From contig NZ_QEII01000256.1 in the NCBI RefSeq assembly GCF_003347515.1, positions 1-64,000 of the forward strand: a DNA stretch of 64,000 bases, in the 5' to 3' direction. A program made the translations under genes and the position numbers. The notes beneath the pieces are model-generated. The model did no database searches. It was not told where the DNA came from and was given only the letters and a program-made list of their open reading frames with translations. This document shows positions 35,663-45,762 of the stretch, one piece after another; the stretch's first letter is position 1; each line of letters starts with the position of its first letter. This DNA comes from Rhodoferax ferrireducens (GTDB taxonomy: Bacteria > Pseudomonadota > Gammaproteobacteria > Burkholderiales > Burkholderiaceae_C).

Positions 35663-37138
35663 CTACAGAAGAACAATATCGTATTGCTCTTGCCCCATCG
35701 CACCTTCACTCTGCAATGAAACCGGTTTGCCGATGAACTCACTCAAACCAGCCAGATGCTGGCTTTCTTCATCCAGAAACAACTCAATCACCTTGGGCGA
35801 CGCGATCACGCGAAACTCGCGCGGGTTGAACTGGCGCGCCTCACGCAGTATCTCGCGACAAATGTCGTAAGCCACACTGCGCGCTGTTTTAACAATGCCC
35901 TTTCCTTGGCAGGTCGGACAGGGTTCACACAGCATATGTGCCAGCGACTCACGTGTGCGCTTGCGCGTCATCTCGACCAGACCCAGCTGCGAAAAGCCGC
36001 CCGCCATGGTTTTGACGCGGTCCCGCACCAGCTGTTTTTTGAATTCCGCCAAGACCGACTCACGATGGTCTTCCCGCACCATATCAATGAAATCCACGAT
36101 GATGATGCCCCCCAGATTGCGAAGGCGCAGCTGGCGCGCTATCGCCTGAGCGGCTTCCAGGTTGGTTTTGAAGATGGTGTCGTCAAAGTTGCGAGCACCG
36201 ACAAAGCCACCTGTATTCACATCGACCGTGGTCAACGCCTCGGTCTGGTCCACGATCAGATAGCCGCCTGACTTCAGCTCGACCCGGCGCCCGAGCGCCT
36301 TGGCGATCTCGTCATCAATGGCATACAGGTCAAAAATAGGGCGTTCGCCCTTGTAATGCTGGAGCTTGGCCGATGCTGCTGGCATGAATTCGAGGCCAAA
36401 GGTCTTGAGGGCCTCAAACTGTTCCCGCGAGTCCACCCGGATGGTTTGTGTACCTTCTCCTACCAAATCACGCAATACGCGCTGCAGCAGGCTCAGGTCC
36501 TGGTGCAAGATCGACAAAGGCGGCAGACGCACGGATGCGCTCTTGATACGAGCCCAGGCTTTTCGCAAATAGCCGATGTCTTCAGACAACTCCAGATCAG
36601 AGGCGTCCTCACCATTGGTTCGAAGAATGAATCCGCCGCCTTCATTGCCAGCCAGGGCCACCAGGCGGGAACGAAGCTCGTCGCGCTGGTGTTGCGGGAT
36701 TTTTTGTGACACGCCGACATGGTCGTCCTGCGGCAGGAACACGAGCATGCGCCCGGCAATACTGATCTGAGTGGACAGCCGCGCACCCTTGGTACCAATA
36801 GGATCCTTGATAACCTGCACCATCAGTGCCTGTCCCTCAAATACCTGCTTTTCAATCGGAACCAGTGGCTGTGTATTGCGCACCATGCTGGGTGGCTCGC
36901 CTTCTGGCTGGCGGTGCCAGACGTCGGCCACATGCAGGAACGCGGCGCGCTCCAGACCAATGTCAATGAACGCGGACTGCATGCCCGGCAGCACGCGAGC
37001 CACCTTACCCAAATAAACATTGCCAACCAAACCACGCTCCAGCGTCCGCTCGACGTGCAACTCCTGCAGCACGCCATTTTCAACAATGGCGACACGGGTT
37101 TCCTGCGGAGACCAGTTGATAAGAATGTCTTCTTGCAT
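35663..37138 (-). CDS. rng: Ribonuclease G
   Basis: A 491-residue endoribonuclease of the RNase E/G family that matures the 16S rRNA 5' end. It has an S1 domain (LVGNVYLGKVARVLPGMQSAFIDIG), catalytic acidic residues in TTVDVNTGGFVGARN and GGIIIVDFIDMVREDHR, and the zinc-link cysteines CEPCPTCQGKG. It lacks the long RNase E tail. ATG 37138 (MQEDILINWSPQETRVA) matches the RNase G start; a TTG at 37156 overlapping the maf stop is the alternative. Confidence 0.95.
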   Translation of the reverse strand: MQEDILINWSPQETRVAIVENGVLQELHVERTLERGLVGNVYLGKVARVLPGMQSAFIDIGLERAAFLHVADVWHRQPEGEPPSMVRNTQPLVPIEKQVFEGQALMVQVIKDPIGTKGARLSTQISIAGRMLVFLPQDDHVGVSQKIPQHQRDELRSRLVALAGNEGGGFILRTNGEDASDLELSEDIGYLRKAWARIKSASVRLPPLSILHQDLSLLQRVLRDLVGEGTQTIRVDSREQFEALKTFGLEFMPAASAKLQHYKGERPIFDLYAIDDEIAKALGRRVELKSGGYLIVDQTEALTTVDVNTGGFVGARNFDDTIFKTNLEAAQAIARQLRLRNLGGIIIVDFIDMVREDHRESVLAEFKKQLVRDRVKTMAGGFSQLGLVEMTRKRTRESLAHMLCEPCPTCQGKGIVKTARSVAYDICREILREARQFNPREFRVIASPKVIELFLDEESQHLAGLSEFIGKPVSLQSEGAMGQEQYDIVLL

Positions 37139-37152
37139 GGGAGGTGGGGTGC

Positions 37153-37755
37153 TCAAATCTTGAAGCCAAAGGTCCGTAGCAGTTGCGCAGTTTCAAACAT
37201 GGGAAGTCCCATGATGCCAGAGTAGCTACCGGAGATAAACGAAATATACGCCGCCGCCCTGCCCTGCACACCATACGCACCGGCCTTGCCCATGGGCTCA
37301 CCCGAGGCGACATAGGCCTGAATCTGGCGGGGGCTCATGTCGGCGAAGGTCACGCGCGATTCACACAGGGCTTGCACACGCTTGCGCACCGTGCCAAGCA
37401 CCACGCCAGTCAGTACCCGGTGCGTCTTGCTTGAGAGCTCGGTGAGAATGCGGGCGGCATCAGCGGCATCTATTGGTTTGCCGTAAATGATGCGACCCAA
37501 TGCCACGGTGGTGTCCGAGCAGAGCACGGGCGCCGTCGGCAACCCCCTTTGCTTGAGTCGCATTAATGCCGCATTTAGTTTGAGTTGCGTGACCCGTTTG
37601 ACGTAGGCCGCAGGCGCTTCGTTGGGCAGCGCCACTTCAAGCGCTTCGGAGTCTTCATCCGCGCCGGGCAACAGCAACTCATGACGCACGCCCAGTTGAT
37701 CCAGCAATTGACTGCGTCGCGGACTTTGCGAGGCAAGATAAATGAACTCACTCAC
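37153..37755 (-). CDS. maf: Maf-type nucleoside triphosphate pyrophosphatase
   Basis: A 200-residue Maf/YhdE protein that hydrolyses non-canonical or dTTP/UTP nucleotides. Motifs are YLASQSPRRSQLLDQLG at the N terminus, VLCSDTTVAL (Asp catalytic site), GKPIDAADAARILTELSSKTHRVLTGV, and GEPMGKAGAYGVQGRAA. It sits between rlmH and rng, as in many Burkholderiales. The YhdE subgroup is suggested by order and sequence. Confidence 0.93.
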   Translation of the reverse strand: MSEFIYLASQSPRRSQLLDQLGVRHELLLPGADEDSEALEVALPNEAPAAYVKRVTQLKLNAALMRLKQRGLPTAPVLCSDTTVALGRIIYGKPIDAADAARILTELSSKTHRVLTGVVLGTVRKRVQALCESRVTFADMSPRQIQAYVASGEPMGKAGAYGVQGRAAAYISFISGSYSGIMGLPMFETAQLLRTFGFKI

Positions 37756-37773
37756 AATGAAAACCTGAAAACA

Positions 37774-38241
37774 TCACTCGCGGTGATAAGGATGATTGGC
37801 ATTGATGGACCAGGCACGGTAAAGCTGCTCAATCAGCAACACCCGGACCATGGCATGGGGCAGGGTCAAATCCGACAAGCGAATGCGCTCATGTGCCGCT
37901 TGTTTGAATGCCGGGTCGAGCCCGTCGGGGCCGCCGATGACCAGGGCCACGTCGTCGCTTTCCAATTGCCAGTGCTTGAGCTTGTTCGCCAAGGCAACCG
38001 TGGTCATCGTGGTGCCGCGCTCGTCCAGGGCCACGATGCGGCAGCCCTTGGGTATAACGGCTTCGATACGCGCACGCTCCGCCGCGTAGAGATTTTCTAA
38101 TGTTTTGGAGCCGCGCGGCTCGGTCTTGACGGTTTTGAGTTCGACTTTAAGTTCGTAGGGAAAACGCTTGGCATAGTCATCCCAAGCCGTTTGCGCCCAG
38201 TCAGGCACCCGCTGACCCACCGCAACAATCACCAGCCTCAC
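37774..38241 (-). CDS. rlmH: 23S rRNA (pseudouridine-1915-N3)-methyltransferase RlmH
   Basis: A 155-residue SPOUT-class methyltransferase (standard length 155-156). It begins [28 protein letters not shown] and carries the knot motifs [23 protein letters not shown] and [20 protein letters not shown]. The C-terminal YHRE is conserved. It lies 14 bp after rsfS. Confidence 0.97.
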   Translation of the reverse strand: MRLVIVAVGQRVPDWAQTAWDDYAKRFPYELKVELKTVKTEPRGSKTLENLYAAERARIEAVIPKGCRIVALDERGTTMTTVALANKLKHWQLESDDVALVIGGPDGLDPAFKQAAHERIRLSDLTLPHAMVRVLLIEQLYRAWSINANHPYHRE

Positions 38242-38255
38242 AAAAAAAGACGCTG

Positions 38256-39020
38256 TCAGGCTTTGCGAGCTACTGCCGTCTTCCTGGCAGGTGCTTTCTT
38301 GGCGGCAACCTTGGCCGGTGCCTTGGGTGCCGATTTCTTCGCCGCCGTTTTCGCCGGGGCGTTGACCGTTACCTTCTTCACGGCAACTTTAACCGCGACC
38401 TTAGGCGCGGTCTTCTTCTCGGCAACGACGGCGGTGGCCTTGGCCGGTGCTTTCTTCGCAACCGCTTTTCTTACCGGCGCTTTTGCGGCAGCAGACTTGG
38501 CCGCCAGCGTTTTCTTCACCTGGGCTTTGGACGGGAAGGCCTCTGCCACGCCCTTCTTGGCGGCATTCGAACGCCTGAGGTTGCCCTCCACCTCGACCAC
38601 CTTTTTAGTCGCTTTGAGCGGCACGATGATTTCTTTTTCGGTGGGCTTGACGGCACCAAATTTGAGCCGCACCGGCTTTTCGCCCCAAAGTTCTTCCAAG
38701 TTGTAGTACTGGCGAAAATTGGGTTGCATGACGTGCACCACGGCTTGGCCGCAATCCACAATAATCCACTCGCCGTTGGTCTCGCCTTCAACCCGGGGCT
38801 TGGGGAAACCAGCATCGCGAACCGCATCGCGCACGCTGCCAGCCAGCGCCTTGGTCTGCCGGTTGGACGTACCCGAGGCAATGATCACTCTCTCAAACAA
38901 AGCGGAAAGGTGCTCGGTATCGAACACCTGAATGTCCTGGGCTTTGACGTCTTCCAGACCATCGACGATGGCTCGCTGAAGTTTTTGAATGTCTTTTTTT
39001 GCAACGGTCGAAGTAGTCAT
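38256..39020 (-). CDS. rsfS: Ribosome silencing factor RsfS with Lys/Ala-rich C-terminal tail
   Basis: A 254-residue protein. Residues about 5-115 are a normal RsfS domain ([69 protein letters not shown]), which binds L14 and blocks subunit joining. Residues about 140-254 are a low-complexity tail of Lys, Ala, Pro and Val in AAKKAPAK-like repeats, as in histone-H1-like bacterial proteins. RsfS is normally 105-130 residues. ATG 39020 overlaps the nadD stop by one base (TGATG). The tail is probably nucleic-acid-binding and disordered. Confidence 0.92.
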   Translation of the reverse strand: MTTSTVAKKDIQKLQRAIVDGLEDVKAQDIQVFDTEHLSALFERVIIASGTSNRQTKALAGSVRDAVRDAGFPKPRVEGETNGEWIIVDCGQAVVHVMQPNFRQYYNLEELWGEKPVRLKFGAVKPTEKEIIVPLKATKKVVEVEGNLRRSNAAKKGVAEAFPSKAQVKKTLAAKSAAAKAPVRKAVAKKAPAKATAVVAEKKTAPKVAVKVAVKKVTVNAPAKTAAKKSAPKAPAKVAAKKAPARKTAVARKA

Positions 39021-39643
39021 CAAGTAGTCTGGTAAAGGTGGTGGTCGTCAATATAACGCGCAACTGGTTCAAAAACCAGTGGGGCAACGCATTGATGCGC
39101 TGCAATTCGGGTCCGAATATCGGTTGCGCTGACAGGCATAACTGGCATTTGCAGCCGCCTGAAACGCGATTCATGCGGTTTGGGAACATTAAATGAGGGG
39201 GTAGCCCCCGTCACATCTTTGCGCTCAGCTACACAAATTATAGCTAGTCGCAACACCTCGGTCCATTCATGCCAGCTTGGCAACGCACGGGCCTGGTCTT
39301 CACCCATGATCAGAAACAATTCGGCGTCAGGCCATAACGCCTTGAACTCGCGCAAGGTATCCAGCGTGTAACTCGGGCCAGAGCGCTCGGTTTCGCGTGA
39401 ATCAATAACGACCCCTGGCAGATCTCCAAACGCCAGCTGTGCCATGGCCAGACGGTGACGGGCCGGACTCAAGTCCCGAGCTTTGTGCCACGCCTGCCCG
39501 GTGGGAACAATACGGAGTTCATCAAGATGCAAATCAGCCAAAGCAGCCTGCACCAGTGCCCGATGCGCAAGGTGAGGCGGGTCAAACGCGCCACCAAACA
39601 CACCAATGCGCCGCGCCGCAGACTGCGTGGCGGTCAAACCCAT
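39020..39643 (-). CDS. nadD: Nicotinate-nucleotide adenylyltransferase
   Basis: A 207-residue NAD-biosynthesis enzyme. It has the nucleotidyltransferase motif [18 protein letters not shown], the region [39 protein letters not shown] and the late [10 protein letters not shown] (SxTxIR). ATG 39643 is used; it overlaps the end of hemF by 10 bp. Residues about 133-151 ([19 protein letters not shown]) come from repeat copy I, replacing the variable loop after the V-A-R segment of other NadD proteins. Confidence 0.93.
   Translation of the reverse strand: MGLTATQSAARRIGVFGGAFDPPHLAHRALVQAALADLHLDELRIVPTGQAWHKARDLSPARHRLAMAQLAFGDLPGVVIDSRETERSGPSYTLDTLREFKALWPDAELFLIMGEDQARALPSWHEWTEVLRLAIICVAERKDVTGATPSFNVPKPHESRFRRLQMPVMPVSATDIRTRIAAHQCVAPLVFEPVARYIDDHHLYQTT
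39190..39246 (-). repeat. Dispersed in-frame repeat, copy I (in nadD)
   Basis: On the minus strand GCTATAATTTGTGTAGC, then GAGCGCA, then GACGGGGGCTAC and a T/A tail. In nadD it is read sense as [16 protein letters not shown], the same strand and frame as copies C, G and H. Confidence 0.65.
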
Positions 39644-40566
39644 TCCTTGCGCACCAGAAACCTGGCATATAAATCCGCTTCCGGCGAGCCTGCTTCCGGC
39701 ACGTTTTGGTATGACCAACTCACCAGCGGTGGCATCGACAGCAGAATGGATTCAGTTCGCCCACCCGATTGCAGGCCAAAGTGCGTGCCGCGATCCCACA
39801 CCAGATTGAATTCGACATAGCGGCCACGGCGGTAGAGCTGAAACGCGCGTTCCCTCTCCCCGTAGGCCATGTCTTTGCGGCGCGCAACGATCGGCAAATA
39901 GGCCGTCAAAAACGAGTCCCCGACTGACTGCATCATGGCCAGACTGTCATCAAATCCGAGTTCGGAAAAGTCGTCAAAAAAGATGCCGCCTACACCGCGC
40001 TGTTCCGCGCGATGCTTCAAATAAAAGTACTCATCGCACCAGGTCTTGAAGCGCGGGTATTTATCGCTGCCATACGGCGCAAGCGCGGCTTTGCAGGTGG
40101 CATGGAAATGCACTGCGTCGTCTTCAAAACCGTAAAAAGGCGTCAAATCCATGCCGCCGCCGAACCAGCACACGTCGGCACCGTCACGCCCCTTTGCCGC
40201 CAGCATGCGCACATTCATGTGGACCGTTGGCACATAGGGATTGCGCGGATGAAAGACCAGCGAGACACCCATGGCCTCAAACGGCGCGCCAGCCAGCTCA
40301 GGGCGATGTTGCGTGGCGGAGGGCGGCAAACTCGGGCCCCGCACATGCGAGAAACCGCACCCGGCACGCTCGAAAACAGCTCCACCCTCCAAAATTTGGG
40401 TGATGCCATTGCCTTGCAGCAGCTCACCGGGTTGCTTCTGCCAAACATCCGTCAAAAACGCACTGCCATCCAACGCCGCAATGGCCGAGGTGATGCGCGT
40501 CTGCAAACCCTGTAGATAGCCGCGCACCGCCTCAGTTCGCGATGAATTTTGATCCACCACACTCAT
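39634..40566 (-). CDS. hemF: Oxygen-dependent coproporphyrinogen-III oxidase
   Basis: A 310-residue haem-biosynthesis enzyme (aerobic step to protoporphyrinogen IX). It contains [34 protein letters not shown], the conserved [23 protein letters not shown] and the C-terminal [29 protein letters not shown]. It starts within the end of purD (ATGA overlap at 40563-40566) and overlaps nadD at its end. Confidence 0.97.
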   Translation of the reverse strand: MSVVDQNSSRTEAVRGYLQGLQTRITSAIAALDGSAFLTDVWQKQPGELLQGNGITQILEGGAVFERAGCGFSHVRGPSLPPSATQHRPELAGAPFEAMGVSLVFHPRNPYVPTVHMNVRMLAAKGRDGADVCWFGGGMDLTPFYGFEDDAVHFHATCKAALAPYGSDKYPRFKTWCDEYFYLKHRAEQRGVGGIFFDDFSELGFDDSLAMMQSVGDSFLTAYLPIVARRKDMAYGERERAFQLYRRGRYVEFNLVWDRGTHFGLQSGGRTESILLSMPPLVSWSYQNVPEAGSPEADLYARFLVRKEWV

Positions 40567-41864
40567 GGCGCCGAATTTTTGACCGCGCGATGCCCAATGT
40601 CCGTGCGGTATTGCATGCCATCAAAATGAACACCCATGGCCACTTCGTAGGCACGCTGTTGCGCTTGCCGGACGTTGTCCGCCAGCACCGTCACACACAA
40701 AACGCGCCCACCCGACGTGACAATGTCGCCCTCTTGCATGGCCGTACCCGCATGGAACACGACGGCATCGTCCTCCTCCTTGGGCAGGCCGGTAACGACA
40801 TCGCCCTTGCGCGGATGCAGCGGGTAGCCGTGCGCCGCCATGACCACGCCCATGGCCGTGCGGCGATCCCACTGCAACTCGACCTGATCCAAGTGGCCAT
40901 GCGGGCCCGGCTCGGTAGCAGCTAGCATCACGTCGACCAAATCAGTCTTGAGTCGCATCATGATAGGTTGCGTCTCCGGGTCGCCCATGCGGCAGTTGAA
41001 CTCCAGCGTTTTGGGATGCCCGTGGGCATCGATCATCAGCCCGGCGTACAGAAATCCGGTAAACGGAATACCGTCTTTTTCCATGCCCCTGATGGTGGGC
41101 AAAATAATTTCACGCATGGCGCGGGCATGCACATCGGGCGTCACTATCGGTGCAGGCGAATATGCCCCCATGCCGCCGGTGTTGGGGCCCAGATCGCCGT
41201 CCAGCAGACGCTTGTGGTCCTGGCTGGTGGCTAAGGGCAACACATTTTTGCCGTCACACATCACGATAAAGCTGGCTTCTTCACCGACCAAAAACTCTTC
41301 AATGACGACGCGCGCACCACCTTCGTTGTGTGTCACGCCCAGCTTATTGTCCACCAGCATGAAGTCAACCGCTTCGTGCGCTTCGGCCAGGCTCAAGGCC
41401 ACCACCACGCCCTTGCCGGCGGCCAGGCCATCGGCCTTGACGACGATAGGCGCGCCCATCTTGTCAACATAAGCGTGTGCCGCCACCGGATCCGTGAAGG
41501 TCTCGTACTCGGCGGTCGGAATACCGTGGCGCTTCATGAACGACTTGGAAAATGCTTTGGAACTCTCCAGCTGGGCAGCAGCCTGGGTTGGACCGAAGAC
41601 GCGCAGGCCATGTTTACGGAACTCATCCACCACGCCCGCCGCCAACGGACCTTCCGGGCCCACCACGGTGAGGCCAATTTTCTTGGCCACAGCCCACTCC
41701 CGCAATTCCTGGACGTCCGTGATATTGACATTCTCCAGCCGGCCATCCAGCTCGGTGCCGCCATTCCCCGGGGCCACATAAATCATTTGCACTTTGGGCG
41801 ACTGCGCCAGCTTCCAGGCCAGGGCATGTTCACGGCCACCACCGCCAATCACGAGAATATTCAT
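40563..41864 (-). CDS. purD: Phosphoribosylamine--glycine ligase
   Basis: A 433-residue ATP-grasp enzyme for the second step of purine synthesis. The N-terminal [23 protein letters not shown] begins the N domain. The ATP-grasp core has [20 protein letters not shown] and [17 protein letters not shown], and [19 protein letters not shown] carries the metal-binding residues. It is translationally coupled to both neighbours (yebC upstream, hemF downstream) by 4-bp overlaps. Confidence 0.97.
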   Translation of the reverse strand: MNILVIGGGGREHALAWKLAQSPKVQMIYVAPGNGGTELDGRLENVNITDVQELREWAVAKKIGLTVVGPEGPLAAGVVDEFRKHGLRVFGPTQAAAQLESSKAFSKSFMKRHGIPTAEYETFTDPVAAHAYVDKMGAPIVVKADGLAAGKGVVVALSLAEAHEAVDFMLVDNKLGVTHNEGGARVVIEEFLVGEEASFIVMCDGKNVLPLATSQDHKRLLDGDLGPNTGGMGAYSPAPIVTPDVHARAMREIILPTIRGMEKDGIPFTGFLYAGLMIDAHGHPKTLEFNCRMGDPETQPIMMRLKTDLVDVMLAATEPGPHGHLDQVELQWDRRTAMGVVMAAHGYPLHPRKGDVVTGLPKEEDDAVVFHAGTAMQEGDIVTSGGRVLCVTVLADNVRQAQQRAYEVAMGVHFDGMQYRTDIGHRAVKNSAP

Positions 41865-42595
41865 AGCGCCTCGCTGTCAATCTCTGCGTTGTGGTAAATA
41901 TTTTGCGTGTCGTCCAGCTCTTCCAGCACGTCGAGCAGCTTTTGCATTCGAACAGCATCGTCGCCGGTGAGTTCGATCGGGTTTTCGGCCCGCATGGTGA
42001 CCTCGGCCATTTCAGGCTTCAGGCCGGCGGCTTCCAGGGCGTTTTTGACCACCTCAAAGTCGGCATAGGCGGTCAACACTTCAATGGCACCGTCGTCGCC
42101 GGTAATCACGTCTTCGGCACCGGCTTCCAGCGCCACTTCCATGACCTTGTCTTCGTTCGTGCCAGGGGCAAAAATGAGCTGGCCACAATGCTTGAACTGA
42201 AACACCACCGAGCCTTCCGTGCCCATGTTGCCGCCGTATTTCGAGAAAGCGTGGCGCACTTCGGCTACCGTGCGCACCTTGTTGTCGGTCATGGTATCGA
42301 CCAGGATGGCCGCGCCGCCAATGCCGTAGCCTTCATAACGAATTTCTTCGTAATGCACACCTTCCTGGTTACCGGTGGCCTTGTCGATGTTGTACTTGAC
42401 GCGGTCAGCCGGCATGTTGGCCGCCTTGGCGCGCTCCACCGCCAGACGCAGGCGCGGGTTGGTGGCCAGATCGCCGCCGCCAGCGCGGGCTGCCACCGTG
42501 ATTTCCCGGATGATGCGGGTCCAGATTTTGCCCCGCTTCTCATCCTGGCGACCTTTGCGGTGCTGAATATTGGCCCATTTACTGTGTCCTGCCAC
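41861..42595 (-). CDS. YebC/PmpR family regulator (TACO1-like)
   Basis: A 244-residue protein with the family start [27 protein letters not shown] and [33 protein letters not shown]. YebC proteins are annotated as transcription regulators; recent work in several species links them to translation of polyproline stretches, like EF-P. It heads the long minus-strand run and is divergent from the HerA-like gene, 58 bp away. Confidence 0.93.
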   Translation of the reverse strand: MAGHSKWANIQHRKGRQDEKRGKIWTRIIREITVAARAGGGDLATNPRLRLAVERAKAANMPADRVKYNIDKATGNQEGVHYEEIRYEGYGIGGAAILVDTMTDNKVRTVAEVRHAFSKYGGNMGTEGSVVFQFKHCGQLIFAPGTNEDKVMEVALEAGAEDVITGDDGAIEVLTAYADFEVVKNALEAAGLKPEMAEVTMRAENPIELTGDDAVRMQKLLDVLEELDDTQNIYHNAEIDSEAL

Positions 42596-42653
42596 GGGGA
42601 ATCCTTCAAAAGTTCGTTACGCTATCGAGTCAATTGTACTTTTCGAGAGCATC

Positions 42654-44210
42654 ATGTCCGATCCCATCCTGATTGCACAACACGGCGAGACCCAATGCTT
42701 CCTGCGGCCTGACAAGGCCAACCGGCACGGGCTCATCACCGGCGCCACCGGCACCGGCAAAACCATCACCCTGCAAACCATGGCCGAAGGCTTCTCGCGC
42801 ATCGGCGTGCCGGTGTTCATGGCCGACGTCAAAGGCGATCTCACCGGCATCTCCCAAGCCGGCACTTTAGGATCAAAACTGGCCCAAGTTCTCGCCGATA
42901 GAGCGCTTGCCGCTCCTGAATTTGCGGCGTGTGCGACCACCTTGTGGGACGTGTTCGGTGAACAAGGCCACCCGGTGCGGGCCACCGTCAGTGACCTGGG
43001 GCCGCTGTTGCTGGCGCGCATGCTCAACCTGAACGAGACCCAGGCCGGCGTGCTGCAACTGGTTTTCAAAATTGCCGACGATGACGGCCTGCTGCTGCTG
43101 GACATGAAAGACCTGCGCGCCATGTGCCAGTTGGTGGGCGACAACGCGGCCGAGTTCACCACCGAATACGGCAATATCAGCGCCGCCAGCATCGGCGCCA
43201 TCCAACGCGGGCTGATGCAGATTGAGTCCCAGGGCGGCGACCAGTTCTTTGGCGAGCCCATGCTCAATATCGAAGATTTCATGCAAACCGACGCTGACGG
43301 GCGCGGCCTGATCAACGTGCTGGCCGCCGACAAGCTGATGAACGCCCCCCGCCTGTACGCCACGTTCTTGCTGTGGTTGCTGAGCGAATTGTTCGAAACC
43401 CTGCCTGAAGTGGGCGATCTGGACAAGCCAAAGATTGTGTTTTTCTTTGACGAGGCGCACCTGCTGTTTACCGACGCGCCCAAGGTGCTGATGGAACGCA
43501 TTGAACTGGTGGTGCGGCTGGTGCGCTCCAAAGGCGTGGGCGTCTATTTCGTGACGCAAAACCCGCTGGACATTCCCGATTCGGTGCTGGCCCAGCTCGG
43601 CAACCGGGTGCAGCATGCCTTGCGCGCCTTCACGCCGCGGGACCAGAAGGCTGTCAAATCGGCCGCTGACACCATGCGGCCCAACCCGGCGTTGGACATC
43701 GGTGCCGTCATCACGGAACTCGCTGTCGGTGAAGCGCTGGTGAGTTTTCTGGACGAGAAAGGTCGCCCCGGCGTCACCGAGCGCGTCTACGTATTGCCGC
43801 CAGCAAGCCAGATTGGCCCCATCACGGCGGACCAGCGCAAGGCCCTGATAAACGAGTCGATCGTGGCCGGCGTTTATGAAAAAGCGCTGGACCGGGAATC
43901 CGCTTACGAAAAAATCAAGGGGCACGCCGAGACACGCCTGGCGACCAAAACGGCCTCAGCGCCCGCGCGCGACGCGAACGGCCGGAAGCAGGCGCCAGCC
44001 CAGCCGGAGAATGAAACGAGCACAGCAGCGCCAGCTGGCGGCGGGTTGCTCGATAGCCTGGGCTCCATTTTTGGCGGCGGCGTACGCCGAACCCGCACCT
44101 CCGCCGGCGAACAACTGATCCGAAGTGCCGCCAGCTCCGTGGGGCGCGAAGTGGGACGCCAGATCATCCGCGGCGTGCTCGGTGGCATCTTCGGCGGCTC
44201 CAAACGCTAG
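42654..44210 (+). CDS. DUF853/HerA-like helicase-family ATPase (YjgR-like)
   Basis: A 518-residue P-loop ATPase of the HerA/FtsK superfamily. It has Walker [22 protein letters not shown] (about residues 25-45), [14 protein letters not shown], Walker [13 protein letters not shown] (about 260), and an arginine-finger region near [26 protein letters not shown]. The C-terminal 80 residues are Ala/Gly-rich and end in [24 protein letters not shown], a possible glycine-zipper helix. The function of the DUF853 family is unknown. ATG 42654 is used; a longer frame from 42570 would overlap yebC. Confidence 0.87.
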   Translation: MSDPILIAQHGETQCFLRPDKANRHGLITGATGTGKTITLQTMAEGFSRIGVPVFMADVKGDLTGISQAGTLGSKLAQVLADRALAAPEFAACATTLWDVFGEQGHPVRATVSDLGPLLLARMLNLNETQAGVLQLVFKIADDDGLLLLDMKDLRAMCQLVGDNAAEFTTEYGNISAASIGAIQRGLMQIESQGGDQFFGEPMLNIEDFMQTDADGRGLINVLAADKLMNAPRLYATFLLWLLSELFETLPEVGDLDKPKIVFFFDEAHLLFTDAPKVLMERIELVVRLVRSKGVGVYFVTQNPLDIPDSVLAQLGNRVQHALRAFTPRDQKAVKSAADTMRPNPALDIGAVITELAVGEALVSFLDEKGRPGVTERVYVLPPASQIGPITADQRKALINESIVAGVYEKALDRESAYEKIKGHAETRLATKTASAPARDANGRKQAPAQPENETSTAAPAGGGLLDSLGSIFGGGVRRTRTSAGEQLIRSAASSVGREVGRQIIRGVLGGIFGGSKR

Positions 44211-44213
44211 ATT

Positions 44214-44242
44214 TTGACAATTGGCGTGACCGCCACAACTAA
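44214..44242 (+). promoter_or_regulatory. Possible promoter of upp
   Basis: A perfect -35 TTGACA (44214-44219), 17 bp, then AACTAA (44237-44242), a weak -10. It lies just before upp, which has AAGGA about 8-12 nt upstream of its ATG. Low confidence. Confidence 0.3.
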
Positions 44243-44264
44243 ATATTTGACAAGGACCCCCTGA

Positions 44265-44915
44265 ATGAGCACCTCAAACCACCCTGATCCCCACGTTCAT
44301 CTGGTTGACCATCCACTGGTCCAGCACAAACTGACGCTGATGCGCAAAAAGGAAGCCAGCACCAACAGCTTTCGCACCTTGCTCAATGAAATCAGCATGT
44401 TGATGGCTTATGAAGTGACGCGCGACATGGCGATGCAGGAGGTGGAAATCGAGACGCCGCTGGAGACCATGACCGCCAAAGTGATCGACGGCAAGAAACT
44501 GGTGTTTGTGTCCATTCTGCGGGCGGGCACCGGCATTCTGGACGGCATGCTGACCATCGTGCCGGGCGCGCGCGTCGGCCACATTGGTCTGTACCGCGAC
44601 CCCAAAACCCTGCAGGCCGTGGAGTATTACTTCAAGATGCCCCAAGACATGCAGGAGCGCGACGTGGTGGTGGTGGACCCGATGCTGGCCACCGGCAATT
44701 CAGCCGTGGCCGCCGTGACCCGGATCAAGCAGCTCCAACCCAAGTCCATCAAGTTTGTCTGCCTGCTGACCTGCCCCGAAGGCATCGCCACTCTGCGCAA
44801 AGCGCACCCGGATGTGCAGATCTACACCGCCGCGATTGACCGGCAACTCAACTCCCATGGTTACATCCTGCCCGGCCTCGGGGATGCCGGTGACCGGATT
44901 TTCGGCACCCAGTGA
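44265..44915 (+). CDS. upp: Uracil phosphoribosyltransferase
   Basis: A 216-residue pyrimidine-salvage enzyme forming UMP from uracil and PRPP. Motifs are [22 protein letters not shown] at the N terminus, [15 protein letters not shown], the PRPP loop [18 protein letters not shown] and the uracil-binding [21 protein letters not shown] at the C terminus. The length is typical (about 208-216). Confidence 0.97.
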   Translation: MSTSNHPDPHVHLVDHPLVQHKLTLMRKKEASTNSFRTLLNEISMLMAYEVTRDMAMQEVEIETPLETMTAKVIDGKKLVFVSILRAGTGILDGMLTIVPGARVGHIGLYRDPKTLQAVEYYFKMPQDMQERDVVVVDPMLATGNSAVAAVTRIKQLQPKSIKFVCLLTCPEGIATLRKAHPDVQIYTAAIDRQLNSHGYILPGLGDAGDRIFGTQ

Positions 44916-44921
44916 GGATTT

Positions 44922-44982
44922 CATAGTCAAATAGGCATCTAGCCCTCGCCGCATATGCGCAAATAGCTACTAATTTAATAGC
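44922..44982 (-). repeat. Dispersed repeat, copy E (intergenic, after upp)
   Basis: One of the best-preserved copies. On the minus strand it reads GCTATTAAATTAGTAGC (imperfect palindrome), then TTTGCGCATATG, then GAGGGCTAGATGCC. It lies between upp and the XRE regulator and is not part of a gene. Confidence 0.85.
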
Positions 44983-45052
44983 AAATTCAATCAAAAGGGG
45001 CACGCCGCCTTTGCCGACTATCACTGCAAAACTGCGACGGAATCAGCCAGTG

Positions 45053-45676
45053 TCACGACTCGCTCATTACCACCAGCACCTGCGCGTCGGTGCGGCCCAG
45101 CGAGAGATAAATGTGACCGATGCCGCTGTCGAAATACGCCGACTCGTGGCGCCCGAGTTCGATGAGCTCGCCGGTCTCAAAATGGATGCGCACCCGGCCT
45201 GACTTCACCATGACGAACTCCTCCCCCGGATGGCGGATGAAATCCGGGAACTGCGCCCGTTCGCGCGCCACGATGCGACCAAACAAGGGCGTCATGCGCT
45301 TGGCCGGAAAATCCGTAGCCAGCATGCGGTAGTCATAGTTGCCCGAGCTGTAAGCCGGCGCCGTGTCGGCCGACGACCACACCACCGAAGGCGCCGGCAT
45401 GCCGAGCGGTGCCGCCGCTCGCGGGTCAAACAGTTGCCCTACGTCCAGCGAAAGTGCGCGCGCCACCGCAGCGAGCTTTTCGTAACTGACAGAGATCTGC
45501 CCCAGCTCCATTTTGGACAAGGTGGACAAAGCCACGCCGGAACGTGCTGACAGGTCCTTGAGCGTCAAGCGCCGCGCCTTGCGGTGTTCGCGCAGACCCA
45601 GACCCAGGCGCACCCGATCCGGCTCGGGGGCTGCGACAGGCGTGGCGACCGCGGTGCGGGCGGAAGGTGCGGACAT
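45053..45676 (-). CDS. XRE-family regulator with cupin domain
   Basis: A 207-residue transcription factor. The N-terminal helix-turn-helix (GLGLREHRKARRLTLKDLSA, followed by RSGVALSTLSKMELGQ, about residues 24-60) is joined to a C-terminal cupin (FIRHPGEEFVMVKSGRVRIHFE, HESAYFDSGIGHIYLSLG) that may bind the effector. ATG 45676 is used, since AAGGGA is about 9 nt upstream; the longer frame to 45727 would span the operator. Such regulators usually control an adjacent catabolic operon, here the divergent oxidase gene. Confidence 0.9.
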   Translation of the reverse strand: MSAPSARTAVATPVAAPEPDRVRLGLGLREHRKARRLTLKDLSARSGVALSTLSKMELGQISVSYEKLAAVARALSLDVGQLFDPRAAAPLGMPAPSVVWSSADTAPAYSSGNYDYRMLATDFPAKRMTPLFGRIVARERAQFPDFIRHPGEEFVMVKSGRVRIHFETGELIELGRHESAYFDSGIGHIYLSLGRTDAQVLVVMSES

Positions 45677-45728
45677 GGTGTTTTCCCTTGATTCAACCCA
45701 AACGGACAAATGACGCTGGACAGGCATG

Positions 45729-45762
45729 ATTCTCGCATGCGAGAATTCTCAAATGCGAGAAT
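45729..45762. promoter_or_regulatory. Tandem palindromic operator of the XRE-cupin regulator
   Basis: ATTCTCGCATGCGAGAAT at 45729-45746 is a perfect 18-bp palindrome. A second site, ATTCTCAAATGCGAGAAT at 45745-45762, keeps both ATTCTC and GAGAAT half-sites, overlaps it by 2 bp, and covers the start codon of the oxidase gene (ATG 45753). The half-site spacing is identical in both. That this regulator binds here is inferred from position. Confidence 0.7.

Noticed and set aside
42870..42930. Possible tenth repeat copy in the HerA-like gene
   Set aside because: CTCGCC...GCGC...AATTT resembles the reverse element, but the GGGCTAGAGGC block and the palindrome are not recognisable, and the encoded residues look like normal family sequence.
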